From Leptospira licerasiae serovar Varillal str. VAR 010 (lineage in GTDB: Bacteria > Spirochaetota > Leptospiria > Leptospirales > Leptospiraceae): a stretch of 64,000 nucleotides of DNA. Of the stretch, positions 33,663 through 42,577 are shown one piece after another. The notes below the pieces were generated by a model that was not told the DNA's origin, made no database searches, and saw only the letters and a program-made list of their open reading frames with translations. Location of the stretch: NCBI RefSeq assembly GCF_000244755.1, contig NZ_AHOO02000012.1, positions 181,193-245,192 of the forward strand. The letters run 5' to 3'. Every line of letters begins with the position of its first letter. The stretch's first letter is position 1. The translations under genes were made by a program, and so were the position numbers.

Positions 33663-34904
33663 CTATATCGCTGGAACAAGATCAGAAGGAGAAACTTCTA
33701 TAGACTGTATTGCACGTATTTTAGGAGGCGTTATCCTTTGTTTGAAGTCTTGAAGAACATTCATAAAATATACGTAAGCTTCGTAAGGAGATCCGTACGG
33801 GCTGAAATATTTATGAACATCTCCGTCGTTAAAATATTTCGTACACATATAATAGAAATGATCGGATGTTTGTAATTTCCCGAACGTTTCCAAAATCTCT
33901 TCGTCTCCCATAGCATGTACCCTATTTTCCAACGCGTATAACGCTTCCACGGCCTGCTTTTGCATAGAATTGCCTAACCAAGCCGAAAGATCCCTTTCCA
34001 TATCTGCCCAGGATACCGGATCGTCGGTGTCTATCTCTCCAAGACTATGATTTCGTTCCGCAGCACAAGAAACCGTCCTAAATTTAAAATCCGGATGTTT
34101 GTTTATCGCAGAAGGAAGATGCTTAAGGAATTCAAAAACACCCGATTCGGCCCATTGGTGTTCTCCGAAAGTCTCAAAGTCCATAAACAAGTTCACAAAA
34201 GTTCCGCTACCTGCAAGAGAATGTACCCAATTAGAAAACTTGTCCGCGCTGAGAGGAAAATCGGACCATGTCTTTTCAGAAAAACGGAAAGCGATATCGT
34301 CACTAAGTCTGTAATTTTTAGTAAGAAGCTTCAGACCGGGCTCAGATTTGGATTGGTACATAAAATTCGGACTTCTCCATCCCAAAAGTCGATCGACTCC
34401 TTCCATAAGCATAAGTGTATAACCCATTTTCCGTACCAGATGCGCTATCTGATTGGAATAGATCAGTTCTGTGTTTCTAAAAGTTTGAGGAAGAATTCCC
34501 AATTCCTTTCGTATCGTTTTTCGATGTTTTAATACCTGGCGAGCAAACTCCTTTTCCGAATAAAGGCTAGATAAGGAATGATAGTAGGTCTCTGAAAGGA
34601 ATTCTACACATCCCGTATCCGCTAATTTCTTAAACTGATCCAAAACTTCGGGATACCATAATTTAAATTGCTCAATTGCGGTCCCTGAAATGGAAAAACT
34701 TACTTGGAAATCCTCCTTAAATTCTCGAATCAAGTCCAAAAGCAGATTCGTGGTCGGAATATAACATTTATCTGATACTTTTCTGAGAACTTGTCTATTT
34801 TTCTCATCATCGAAATAGGAATGATCCTTTCCTATCCTGAAAAAATCGTAAGGTTTTAGACGGAAAGGTTGATGGACTTCGAAATAAAAACATACTGAGA
34901 TCAT
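33663..34904 (-). CDS. GH57-family alpha-amylase/glucan-acting enzyme
   Basis: 413 residues. GH57 conserved regions are visible: HQPFR near the N-terminus, the FRNTELIYS segment (about 146-154) with the likely nucleophile Glu, and FMDFETFGEHQW (about 239-250) with the likely acid/base Asp. GH57 enzymes include alpha-amylase, branching enzyme and amylopullulanase; the short form here is most like alpha-amylase. No signal peptide is seen, so it acts on intracellular glucan. ATG overlaps the upstream glycosyltransferase stop by 4 bp. Confidence 0.88.
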   Translation of the reverse strand: MISVCFYFEVHQPFRLKPYDFFRIGKDHSYFDDEKNRQVLRKVSDKCYIPTTNLLLDLIREFKEDFQVSFSISGTAIEQFKLWYPEVLDQFKKLADTGCVEFLSETYYHSLSSLYSEKEFARQVLKHRKTIRKELGILPQTFRNTELIYSNQIAHLVRKMGYTLMLMEGVDRLLGWRSPNFMYQSKSEPGLKLLTKNYRLSDDIAFRFSEKTWSDFPLSADKFSNWVHSLAGSGTFVNLFMDFETFGEHQWAESGVFEFLKHLPSAINKHPDFKFRTVSCAAERNHSLGEIDTDDPVSWADMERDLSAWLGNSMQKQAVEALYALENRVHAMGDEEILETFGKLQTSDHFYYMCTKYFNDGDVHKYFSPYGSPYEAYVYFMNVLQDFKQRITPPKIRAIQSIEVSPSDLVPAI

Positions 34905-36220
34905 AAAAAGCTCCTATACACATTGGCGATTTTTTTCGCGGTAGCCGTCCAATTGATCCTCTCGGATTCCGCTCTGGCTTGATTCCCTATTTCTTCCCGC
35001 AAAGGACCGTATTTCAAGATCGAGATCGTTTTTTCGGCCAAACTATCCGTATCCCAAAAATCGAATTTTAAACATTGATTCACGATCTCGCTCACACCCG
35101 ACTGTTTAGATAGAACTACAGGTCGCTTGTGGGACATCGCTTCTAACGCGGTTAAACCGAAGGGCTCGGATACGGACGGCATGATGAACACTGAACACAT
35201 GTTATAAAGACGGTGCGTCTTTTCTTCGTTTAAATATCCGGTATAATGGAAGTAACCTCCAAGACCGAGATCCGCAGCCAACTCGATCATTCTATTTTGA
35301 AGGTCCCCACTGCCCGCCATCACGAATTTCACATCCGGGATCTCTCGAACGATCTTGGCTGCCGCCCTTATGAAATAATCGGGGCCTTTTTGATGGGTAA
35401 TCCTCCCTAAAAACAATACGATCGGGTCAGTAATGTTATTCTCCTGACTGTTCTCCTCTTCTTTTTCCAAAGACGATATACCGTTATGTGCCACATAGAT
35501 CTTATTCTCGTCGATCCCATATCTCTCTCTTATGATACTCTTGGTATACTCGCTTACTGAAACTATACGATCCGCCGACTCGAAACCTTCCCTTTCTATC
35601 CGTTTAATTTCATCGTTCCCGTTCTCTCCGCACCGATCAAACTCGGTCGCATGAACGTGAAGTATTATGGGGATATTTCGTCTCTGCTTTAATTCATTAG
35701 CCGCTATAAATGTCATCCAATCGTGGGCATGAATAAGGTCCGGTCTTAGTTTTTCGCCCAATAAGGAAATGATCTTAGCAAATTTTCGAATATCGTAAAA
35801 TAGATCGGGACCGTATCCTCCTGAGATTTCCGGAATTTGTTCTGACAATTCCGGAACTTCGACTCCTTCTTCCGTATATATCGAAGATCGAGTGATACGC
35901 TTACTCCATCCTTCCGTTTTTCCAGGTGAAAAATAAGGAGAGAACATGAGCCTTTCCGGGAGACTTTCTAAAATCATTTCGTTCTCTCGGATTAACTCTT
36001 CTTTTTCGTCGATTCCTAACAGGTCCCAACCCTTTCGAATGTCTAAAAGTCGAATACCATCAATTTCTTCCTCATTTCCATGAAGCCTAGGAACGATAAA
36101 ATCAACCTTATATCCCATGGAGGCGATGTTTCGTGCTATTTCCTTACATGCCACACCAAGCCCTCCTGTGATATTCGGGGGATATTCCCAACCAATCATG
36201 AGTATTTTTGCATCTCTCAC
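34901..36220 (-). CDS. GT4-family glycosyltransferase, glycogen-synthase-like
   Basis: About 439 residues with a GT-B fold. The N-terminal GWEYPPNITGGLG glycine-rich loop and the C-terminal EPFGLTALE (E-x7-E donor-binding motif) are clear. Family members use ADP- or UDP-glucose and extend alpha-1,4-glucan. GTG at 36220 is preferred because AGGAGGG ends seven bases upstream; the in-frame ATG at 36226 would be only one base from it. As first gene of the operon it probably makes the glucan that the following four enzymes trim. A sugar transfer to another acceptor cannot be excluded. Confidence 0.86.
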   Translation of the reverse strand: MRDAKILMIGWEYPPNITGGLGVACKEIARNIASMGYKVDFIVPRLHGNEEEIDGIRLLDIRKGWDLLGIDEKEELIRENEMILESLPERLMFSPYFSPGKTEGWSKRITRSSIYTEEGVEVPELSEQIPEISGGYGPDLFYDIRKFAKIISLLGEKLRPDLIHAHDWMTFIAANELKQRRNIPIILHVHATEFDRCGENGNDEIKRIEREGFESADRIVSVSEYTKSIIRERYGIDENKIYVAHNGISSLEKEEENSQENNITDPIVLFLGRITHQKGPDYFIRAAAKIVREIPDVKFVMAGSGDLQNRMIELAADLGLGGYFHYTGYLNEEKTHRLYNMCSVFIMPSVSEPFGLTALEAMSHKRPVVLSKQSGVSEIVNQCLKFDFWDTDSLAEKTISILKYGPLREEIGNQARAESERINWTATAKKIANVYRSFL

Positions 36221-36259
36221 AATCATTCCCTCCTAATACCCTAATTCCTGTGACAGAGG

Positions 36260-36288
36260 ATCATATAATTACTTTATACAAAGGTCAA
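36260..36288 (-). promoter_or_regulatory. sigma70 promoter of the alpha-glucan operon
   Basis: On the minus strand TTGACC (36288-36283) and TATGAT (36265-36260) are separated by exactly 17 bp. The start site would be near 36253, about 30 bases before the gene. The match is among the best seen in this window. Confidence 0.75.
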
Positions 36289-36698
36289 CACCTTCGAGGC
36301 TGAACAACGTAAGAAACAGGTGAACGACAAATCCACAGGGAATCCAAGAGCGACAGTTCGATTAACACAAAAAAACGATCAAGCATGTAGTGCTATATGA
36401 TAAAAACATCTTTCTCTCTCAAGCAGCAGAGCCTGAAGATTGCTAACAAACCCTTACCTGATGTAAGTAATTGGAAAATTACATACCATCTCACAAAAAC
36501 CGTCGAAAAAATCAGAATCAAAGAGAAAACAAACGATACAAATAAATACGTTAAGCGTCACACACACTTAAACATGATAACAAAACTCATTTACTCTGAA
36601 AAATTATGTCCTATGATCTCGGAAACTTTCGAAACGAACCAAAGGACTATGACAAGAAAAAATCATTGTCTCCGGCATTCACAAACGAAAACTCTACT
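36289..36698. other. intergenic region without a convincing gene
   Basis: About 400 bp between the divergent glucan operon and the LprI-like gene. A frame open from 36397 to 36792 runs far into the LprI-like gene in another frame and has no ribosome site, so it is not called. The sequence is AT-rich, and no operator-like repeat stands out. Confidence 0.5.
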
Positions 36699-37400
36699 AT
36701 GCATTTTCGAACTCTTCTCACGCTCTTCATTTTATTTACATTTTCTATTTTTCCAAAAACCTCAGAGCCTTCCGACGTTTGCTCAAAGATAAAAAAGCAA
36801 GATGATCGCAAAAAATGTCGCTCTAAAGAATACCAGGCTGCTGACAAAGAACTGAACGCGACTTACAAAAAGATAAGAGAAGGCCTATCCGATCCAGAAA
36901 AAGAAGAATTAAAAAAACTGCAAGTTCTTTGGATCGGTTATAGAGATGGAGTTTGTGAAGGCCCTATGTATTCTTCCGACGAGTCCGGCATAGAAACGAT
37001 CGTTTGCAAAACAGGAACCACGACGGAAAGAACTGAATATTTGAAACATGTCTGGAAGTTCGGTACTGCGTCTAAAGATGGATTAGGTGCATATACGGAC
37101 GGCTTCGGAGGTAACCTGAAACTTTTCCGAGATAAATCCAGTAAGAGTATCCAATTTTCATTCGAAGTAGTTCGAGGCCCAACGGCCCATCTAGGGGAAG
37201 TAAGCGGAACTTGGACTCCTGCCAAAGAAGGCAAATGGATCTGGACCTCGACTGAAGGTTGCAAGTCGGATGACCCTGATTGTTGCCTACTGGAATTCCA
37301 ATACTTCCAAAATAGGATCGAAGTAGATGAAGTTTCTTGTTCCGCATACCACGGAGCCAGAGCTTATTTTGGCGGAAGTTACAGATACGAATTCAAATAA
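36699..37400 (+). CDS. secreted LprI-like (DUF1311) protein
   Basis: About 233 residues from the ATG at 36699, which opens a signal peptide (FRTLLTLFILFTFSIF) that upstream starts would bury. The mature N-terminus has the LprI/DUF1311 pattern: SDVCSKIKKQDDRKKCRSKEY, then ADKELNATYKKI and LQVLWIGYRDGVCE with paired cysteines. LprI proteins inhibit lysozyme or bind periplasmic targets. The C-terminal ~110 residues (from about KFGTASKDG) form an extra beta-rich domain with further cysteines (EGCKSDDPDCC), not part of the family core. Function here is unproven. Confidence 0.78.
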   Translation: MHFRTLLTLFILFTFSIFPKTSEPSDVCSKIKKQDDRKKCRSKEYQAADKELNATYKKIREGLSDPEKEELKKLQVLWIGYRDGVCEGPMYSSDESGIETIVCKTGTTTERTEYLKHVWKFGTASKDGLGAYTDGFGGNLKLFRDKSSKSIQFSFEVVRGPTAHLGEVSGTWTPAKEGKWIWTSTEGCKSDDPDCCLLEFQYFQNRIEVDEVSCSAYHGARAYFGGSYRYEFK

Positions 37401-37613
37401 AATGCCTAACCAGTCTCAATTTAAACCAAAACAGTTGATCCTTCCGCATTCTTTAAATATTTCTTATATATCAATTATATATTAGTTATTTATAACAGTT
37501 TGATCTCATACGATCATACATTTGCATTTTATAATTCTACATACTGTCGCAGGCATATTTTTGGTTTCTTCTTGCGTCACCTATACAGCTCCAATATATT
37601 CGCCGCTGTTTGC

Positions 37614-37644
37614 AAAATTTTTGTAATCCGTTTACAAAAATTTT
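37614..37644. repeat. 13-bp perfect inverted repeat upstream of the HAD-like gene
   Basis: AAAATTTTTGTAA and TTACAAAAATTTT are separated by TCCGT. The repeat ends 41 bp before the gene start, between two copies of TTTCAGATGAA-like sequence to its right and an AT-rich stretch to its left. It is an operator or a leader hairpin candidate. Confidence 0.55.
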
Positions 37645-37685
37645 TCAGATGAACTTTCAGATGAAAAAAATATTTGGAGATCCCT

Positions 37686-38648
37686 ATGCGATTCTTTTTG
37701 TTAGCCTTGTGCTTAAGTGCGTTCTCGGTCGGACTTTGGGCAGATTGTCCGGACTACACTATCCCTTCTAACCCTCCCAGCTTTTCGAAACCTACCAAAA
37801 GAAATTTCCGAAATTTTGGAAATACGATTTTGGCCGGCCTATACGTTCCATATCATATGGTTTACGATACGATAGTCAAATCCGGAACGAATGCGACCAT
37901 GGTTGGTAAGTTCGATTATGATGCGGTCTTCCATAAGGATTTGGAAGGCGAATACGTTCATGTTTATATCTATGGAACTGCAATGAGCGGTTGGACCTAC
38001 GTTGGTCGTTATACTACGAATGGTGACGGAAAGATCACTGCGAACTTGGGAGTTCGTGCAACTGGCGATTATATAGTCCGTATGGTTGTAGAAGGTGATC
38101 TTTCTAGCGCGGACGGTTATCTGACCGTAGCGGATCCAGGTCGCCAGACTGTTCTATTCGATGTGGATGGAACCTTAACTACGAATGATTTCGAGGCTCT
38201 CGCAGATTATTCTGGGATCAAAATTGCGGATGCTTACTATTATGCTCCGGAAACCGTGAATGCATATCGCAATAAAGGATATCAGATCATTTATTTAACA
38301 GGTCGTCCTTATTGGAATACAAAAGATACTCGTGAGTGGTTCCCTATCAAAGGAATGAGATCTTGGCATTACCATCCGAGTTCGGATTATTGGGGAGCAA
38401 ATGTGCAAGCATACAAAACCGATTATATCAACTATTTGCGTAATATAGTCGGTTTGGATATCATTCGCGCTTACGGAAATGCAACTACCGACATTGCTGC
38501 ATATGCTGCCGGCGGTATTCCTAAATCTGACACTTGGATCATAGGAGAAAATGCAGGTAAAGAAGGAACCCAGTCCATAACAGGAAATTATTCCCTTCAT
38601 TACAATACAGTAGTAGCGAGCACCCCCCAAGCTTCCTCCTGCTACTAA
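37686..38648 (+). CDS. secreted HAD-like/LNS2-type phosphatase-fold protein
   Basis: 320 residues from the ATG at 37686, with GGAGA six bases upstream. A signal peptide (about 1-19, ending near LWA) is followed by a beta-rich domain (about 60-150). A HAD domain follows with DVDGTLT at 159-165 and LTGRP at 204-208. The layout of DVDGT, then LTGRP after about 45 residues, matches the LNS2 (lipin/Nir2-type) subgroup, which binds or dephosphorylates phosphatidic acid or related lipids. Both first-motif aspartates are present, so catalysis is possible. An exported LNS2 protein is uncommon. A terminator follows. Confidence 0.8.
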   Translation: MRFFLLALCLSAFSVGLWADCPDYTIPSNPPSFSKPTKRNFRNFGNTILAGLYVPYHMVYDTIVKSGTNATMVGKFDYDAVFHKDLEGEYVHVYIYGTAMSGWTYVGRYTTNGDGKITANLGVRATGDYIVRMVVEGDLSSADGYLTVADPGRQTVLFDVDGTLTTNDFEALADYSGIKIADAYYYAPETVNAYRNKGYQIIYLTGRPYWNTKDTREWFPIKGMRSWHYHPSSDYWGANVQAYKTDYINYLRNIVGLDIIRAYGNATTDIAAYAAGGIPKSDTWIIGENAGKEGTQSITGNYSLHYNTVVASTPQASSCY

Positions 38649-38671
38649 ATAACTTTCGTCTCTATCTTTTG

Positions 38672-38704
38672 AAGAATGTCTCCCTCGAACGAGGGAACAT
38701 TCTT
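38672..38704 (+). terminator. terminator after the HAD-like gene, with CCCTCGAACGAGGG core
   Basis: AAGAATGT (38672-38679) pairs with ACATTCTT (38697-38704), and the inner CCCTCG/CGAGGG continues the stem around an AA loop. ATCTTT follows. The inner palindrome matches that at 5342-5359. Confidence 0.65.
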
Positions 38705-38884
38705 ATCTTTACATTCGGGGAATCTAATTAATCTTCCGTTGTTGTATTAAATAATCCGAATGGTGGATTTTTAGAAACTACTTCTTACGATGAGGCGAAT
38801 CCAGTCATTTCAGGAACTACCGGCTTTGGCGGAGCACTCTAACAATAGAAAAATACATACATTAAATCTCTGACCTAATAAGAC

Positions 38885-39805
38885 TTAATTAAAAGAACGT
38901 CTAAACTCCTGAGGGGAAAGATTCGTTTTACTTTTGAATAGTTTGCTAAAGGACTGGGAATGTTCAAAACCCAATTCGTATGCTATGGCAGTAATCGGAA
39001 GATCCGTTGTGGATAATTTTTCCTTTGCTTCCTCGATCAACTTATTATGAATATGTTGCTGAGTACTTTGCCCCGTTAAAACCTTAAGCAACCCGCTTAG
39101 ATAATTCGGAGAAACACCGATCACATCCGCAACGTATTGAACGGAAGGAAGTCCCTTTTGTTTCAGATCTCCCTCTTTAAAATATTCCGCCAACACTACC
39201 TCCAATCTATCCAGGATCCTGTGATTCGTGATTTTTCTAGTAATGAACTGCCGATGATAAAATCTTTCGGAATAATTGAGTAAGGTTTCGATTTGTGAGA
39301 TGATGATATCCTGACTGAATTTATCGATGTTAGAATGATACTCCTGCCGGATATTTTGAATGATATTATTGGCTATCGCTTCCTCTTTCTCGGAAACAAA
39401 CAAGGCTTCATTCACAGAATAATCGAAGTATTCGTATTTCCGAATATTCTTCGCTAAAGAAGTATTCCAAATAAAGTCCGGATGGACAAGCAAGATCCAT
39501 CCGGAATGTTCGACTCGAGCCTCGCCGTTTACTTCGATCCTGAACACCTGGCCCGGGGCCATAAAGAATAGGATCCCCTCGTCGAAATCATACTCCTGCT
39601 GTCCGTATTTCATTTTAACGGCGGAATTTCTCTTTAGGGATATCGAGTAAAAATCCAAAGTCCAACTCGTAACGTTGAATTCGGGAGAATGTTTGATCGA
39701 TGCATAATCCACTACGCTGATCAACGGGTGCTCAGGTTTCGGCAAACCTCTCAGTTGATGGAATTCACTGATCGTTCTTATTCTGTACGGCTGATTATTT
39801 ATCAT
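38885..39805 (-). CDS. AraC-family transcriptional regulator
   Basis: 306 residues. The N-terminal ~180 residues form a cupin-like sensing domain (EGILFFMAPGQVFRIEV). The C-terminal AraC DNA-binding domain has both helix-turn-helices: SVQYVADVIGVSPNYLSGLL and ITAIAYELGFEHSQSFSKLF, ending SPQEFRRSF. It is 9 bp downstream of the NmrA-like gene on the same strand, so the two form an operon, and it may report on the same substrate. Confidence 0.9.
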   Translation of the reverse strand: MINNQPYRIRTISEFHQLRGLPKPEHPLISVVDYASIKHSPEFNVTSWTLDFYSISLKRNSAVKMKYGQQEYDFDEGILFFMAPGQVFRIEVNGEARVEHSGWILLVHPDFIWNTSLAKNIRKYEYFDYSVNEALFVSEKEEAIANNIIQNIRQEYHSNIDKFSQDIIISQIETLLNYSERFYHRQFITRKITNHRILDRLEVVLAEYFKEGDLKQKGLPSVQYVADVIGVSPNYLSGLLKVLTGQSTQQHIHNKLIEEAKEKLSTTDLPITAIAYELGFEHSQSFSKLFKSKTNLSPQEFRRSFN

Positions 39806-39814
39806 TCGACGTAT

Positions 39815-40720
39815 CTATCTATTTTGATCGTAAACCTTCGCGAATTCTATTGCAAAGTCTTTCAGTTTGATTTTTCCTAAGATCGGCCGATTGCGATAGT
39901 AGTCTTCGTACAATACGCCGCCCCTTCTAGAGGCGTTCATCTCCGTAAAACCTTTTGCAGTTTTAGGATTCATTCCGGCTGCAATCATTCCGCTTAATAG
40001 CTGGTCGTCCGAAATTGCCGCCCATTTTAGATCGGACTTTCCGATCGCTTCTCCCAGCAGTTTTGCAACTTCATTGGGAGAAGCTTCATCACTGGCGATG
40101 TACCGAATACTTCTGCCATTAAAAGGTTTATCGATCTCTTCCGATATCACTGCAGCAATATCCAAAGGAGATACCCACGGTTCCTTTTCATCTCCTTCGT
40201 AATTCGAAATAATAGCGCCCTGGGTCTTGATCGTTTGTATAAACGAGAACATATTATAATAAAATCCGACCGGGCGCATGAATTTAATGGAAACATTCTG
40301 TGGCAACTGCTTCAAGATATTTTCCGCAATATAATGGAACGCAAGAATGCCGTTTCCGGAATCTGTGTGAGCTCCAATACTACTCAGATGGACCACTTTT
40401 TCTATTCCGGATCGTTGGATTGCATCCTTGTAACTAAGTGCGATCCCACGAATCGTTTCCATCACATCTAAATTTTGATCGAAAAAGCTATTATATCCGA
40501 TCGCCTCCATCGCATATACTATATCCGCACCTTGGAAAGTATGAAACAAGAAATCGCCATCCTGCATATTTCCGATTGCTGCTATTGCTCCTAACGCTTC
40601 TATTTCCTTCTTCCTTTCGGGACTACTGCTTACGACAGTAACCGAATGTCCCTTTCCAACTAGATTTTCCGTAAGAGGCTTACTGATATGTCCTAACGAA
40701 CCTGTAACTACGATCCTCAT
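39815..40720 (-). CDS. NmrA-like NAD(P)-binding oxidoreductase
   Basis: 301 residues with an N-terminal Rossmann fold (MRIVVTGSLGHISKPLTENL, then SVTVVSSSPERK) of the atypical SDR/NmrA type. There is no YxxxK catalytic pair at the usual place; HLSSIGAHTD replaces it. Relatives are quinone reductases (QorB-like) or redox-sensing regulators. It is first in a two-gene unit with the AraC regulator. Confidence 0.82.
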   Translation of the reverse strand: MRIVVTGSLGHISKPLTENLVGKGHSVTVVSSSPERKKEIEALGAIAAIGNMQDGDFLFHTFQGADIVYAMEAIGYNSFFDQNLDVMETIRGIALSYKDAIQRSGIEKVVHLSSIGAHTDSGNGILAFHYIAENILKQLPQNVSIKFMRPVGFYYNMFSFIQTIKTQGAIISNYEGDEKEPWVSPLDIAAVISEEIDKPFNGRSIRYIASDEASPNEVAKLLGEAIGKSDLKWAAISDDQLLSGMIAAGMNPKTAKGFTEMNASRRGGVLYEDYYRNRPILGKIKLKDFAIEFAKVYDQNR

Positions 40721-40926
40721 GAATTTTTCTCCTCAATTAGAGATCCTTGTATAAGCTGTATTTGATATTCTGATCGATTTAGAAAACCGGAAGTTCATTT
40801 AGGTAGGATTATTATAGTAGCCGAATCTAATGCATATGTAGTCATTTATAAGGTTTTATAGAAATATAATGTATTCATTGACCTTTAGTCGAGGTCGGAG
40901 CTTATCTTTCCGAAGTTCAAAACGAA

Positions 40927-42501
40927 CTATTCTTGGGAAGAACCGGGTGAAACTGATTTTTTGAATTCCTGAGGAGTGAGTCCGGTATACTTTTTAAAAG
41001 AATCGTAAAAGGAAGACTTGGATTGAAAACCCACGGAAAATGCCAGGTCCAATATATTTGCGGAAGGATCATTTAAAATAATCCGTTTTGCCTCTTCTAT
41101 CCGATACTTTTTAAGCAGATCAGGAAATGAAATGTTCAATACCTGGTTCAAAAGTTCGGAAACTTGATGCACAGATAAACCTAAGACTGCAGCCAGATCG
41201 CCAATCCTTAACTCTTCCTCTAAATAGATCTTATCCTCATCCAAAAGTTTATTCAATCTAGCCAAAGTATCTTCCACGTTGATCCCTACAATGGTGGATT
41301 TTTTCTTTGCTGATCCGTCCGAAGACGACTTATCGCTATGGAAATTCCGGAGCTCCTCCCTTCTTAGAACAATCTCATGCTCTAATTCTCTAATCCGAGT
41401 CCTAACGGAGCGGCTGGTCAGGAATATATTCACAGGAACGAAGAATGCGAGAAAGAATAAGAAACTTTTCCCGTCGAAGGAAAAGAACGCCTTATAAGAA
41501 ATAATATTTAACAGTTCTATTGCAAGTAAGGAGAACATTCCGAACACAAACCAACGAGTTTGGATAGTCTTTCGTTTTGTGGCAACCAGACTGAGAACGA
41601 TCGCTGTTACGGTTACTGTTAAGTAAAAAATAGTAAATGAGCGAGAAACGAACTGTCTGGGAAATTTAGTAAAACTTAAAGCGATCATGATTGCAGTCAA
41701 AACGTTCACTACATTGTAAAAATACCAGACCGGTTTAAAATTTTGCCTGATCTTTAGAAAATGAGACACCCAAAGAGAACCGGAAATGATCAAATAACCT
41801 ATCATGATCTTTTTTCCTAACGAGAGAGGAAACCCGAACCCCGGGAAAATATATCTAGAACCTATACCGGAAACGAATAGGAATGTTAGGCCAATGCCGA
41901 AAGAGAATAGGATCTGATACAAAATCCATTTGGAACGAAGGCGAATATAGGAATTGATCAGATAAGCAATTTGGACAATTACAAGAGCGAGAAGTGAGAA
42001 TACGATCCCGGAATAGACCGTAGAGATAGAATATAACTCTTCTGCGCTTACTAAACGTACTTCAGAAAGTATATAATTCCTAGACTGGATCCTAATATTG
42101 ATCTCAGAGCTATTCTCCAGAAACTTTCGGAGAGGGAAAACAGGAAATATTCCAGGGATCAGCCATTCATTGACCGGATGAATAAAACCTGCCTGCAGAC
42201 AATCTCCTTTTAGATCGCAAACCTGCACGGAATCCAAAAGACTCCAAGGAAAGATCAAAAATTCGGTCTTGGATTCTTCCGGTAAATTACCGATCCGAAA
42301 GCGTAAATCGATCGGTTCCGGATAAAATCCCCAGTCCAGTAATACGGAAAAATCGTCTATCTGCTTCCAGTGAGCTTGGTCTGAGCCCTGGATACGAAGA
42401 TGACCTACGCTCTTATCATCCCCTTGGGAATAGACTTGAGTAGAGATCCCCAATATCAGGGTATAAATCAAAATTACTTTTATTCTAGACATATTGATCA
42501 T
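40927..42501 (-). CDS. membrane-bound 7TM-DISM-like sensor with AraC DNA-binding domain
   Basis: 524 residues; an in-frame ATG at 42492 is a possible alternative, with GGA at better spacing. A signal peptide (about 1-25) precedes a periplasmic beta domain (30-155) of the 7TMR-DISM extracellular type. Seven hydrophobic helices follow (about 165-370), then a coiled coil (ELEHEIVLRREELRNF). The C-terminal AraC domain has LRIGDLAAVLGLSVHQVSELL and ILDLAFSVGFQSKSSFYDSF, ending TPQEFKKS. It should bind DNA while sitting in the membrane and so link a periplasmic ligand directly to transcription. It is divergent from the RND efflux operon, its likely target. Confidence 0.88.
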   Translation of the reverse strand: MINMSRIKVILIYTLILGISTQVYSQGDDKSVGHLRIQGSDQAHWKQIDDFSVLLDWGFYPEPIDLRFRIGNLPEESKTEFLIFPWSLLDSVQVCDLKGDCLQAGFIHPVNEWLIPGIFPVFPLRKFLENSSEINIRIQSRNYILSEVRLVSAEELYSISTVYSGIVFSLLALVIVQIAYLINSYIRLRSKWILYQILFSFGIGLTFLFVSGIGSRYIFPGFGFPLSLGKKIMIGYLIISGSLWVSHFLKIRQNFKPVWYFYNVVNVLTAIMIALSFTKFPRQFVSRSFTIFYLTVTVTAIVLSLVATKRKTIQTRWFVFGMFSLLAIELLNIISYKAFFSFDGKSFLFFLAFFVPVNIFLTSRSVRTRIRELEHEIVLRREELRNFHSDKSSSDGSAKKKSTIVGINVEDTLARLNKLLDEDKIYLEEELRIGDLAAVLGLSVHQVSELLNQVLNISFPDLLKKYRIEEAKRIILNDPSANILDLAFSVGFQSKSSFYDSFKKYTGLTPQEFKKSVSPGSSQE

Positions 42502-42577
42502 CCAAGAACTCAGTCCAAACTTATAAACCGGGACGATTTTCTCCAGCTTAAATGCTACTAATATATGAGGAAATCAA

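Noticed and set aside
36397..36792. 131-codon open frame upstream of the LprI-like gene
   Set aside because: It overlaps the signal peptide region of the LprI-like gene in another frame, has no ribosome site and encodes no recognisable domain.
40741..40765. TTGTATAAGCTGTATT, resembling the AraC site at 57498
   Set aside because: Only the first half matches; the CTG is shifted and the CAA end is missing. Probably chance in AT-rich promoter DNA.
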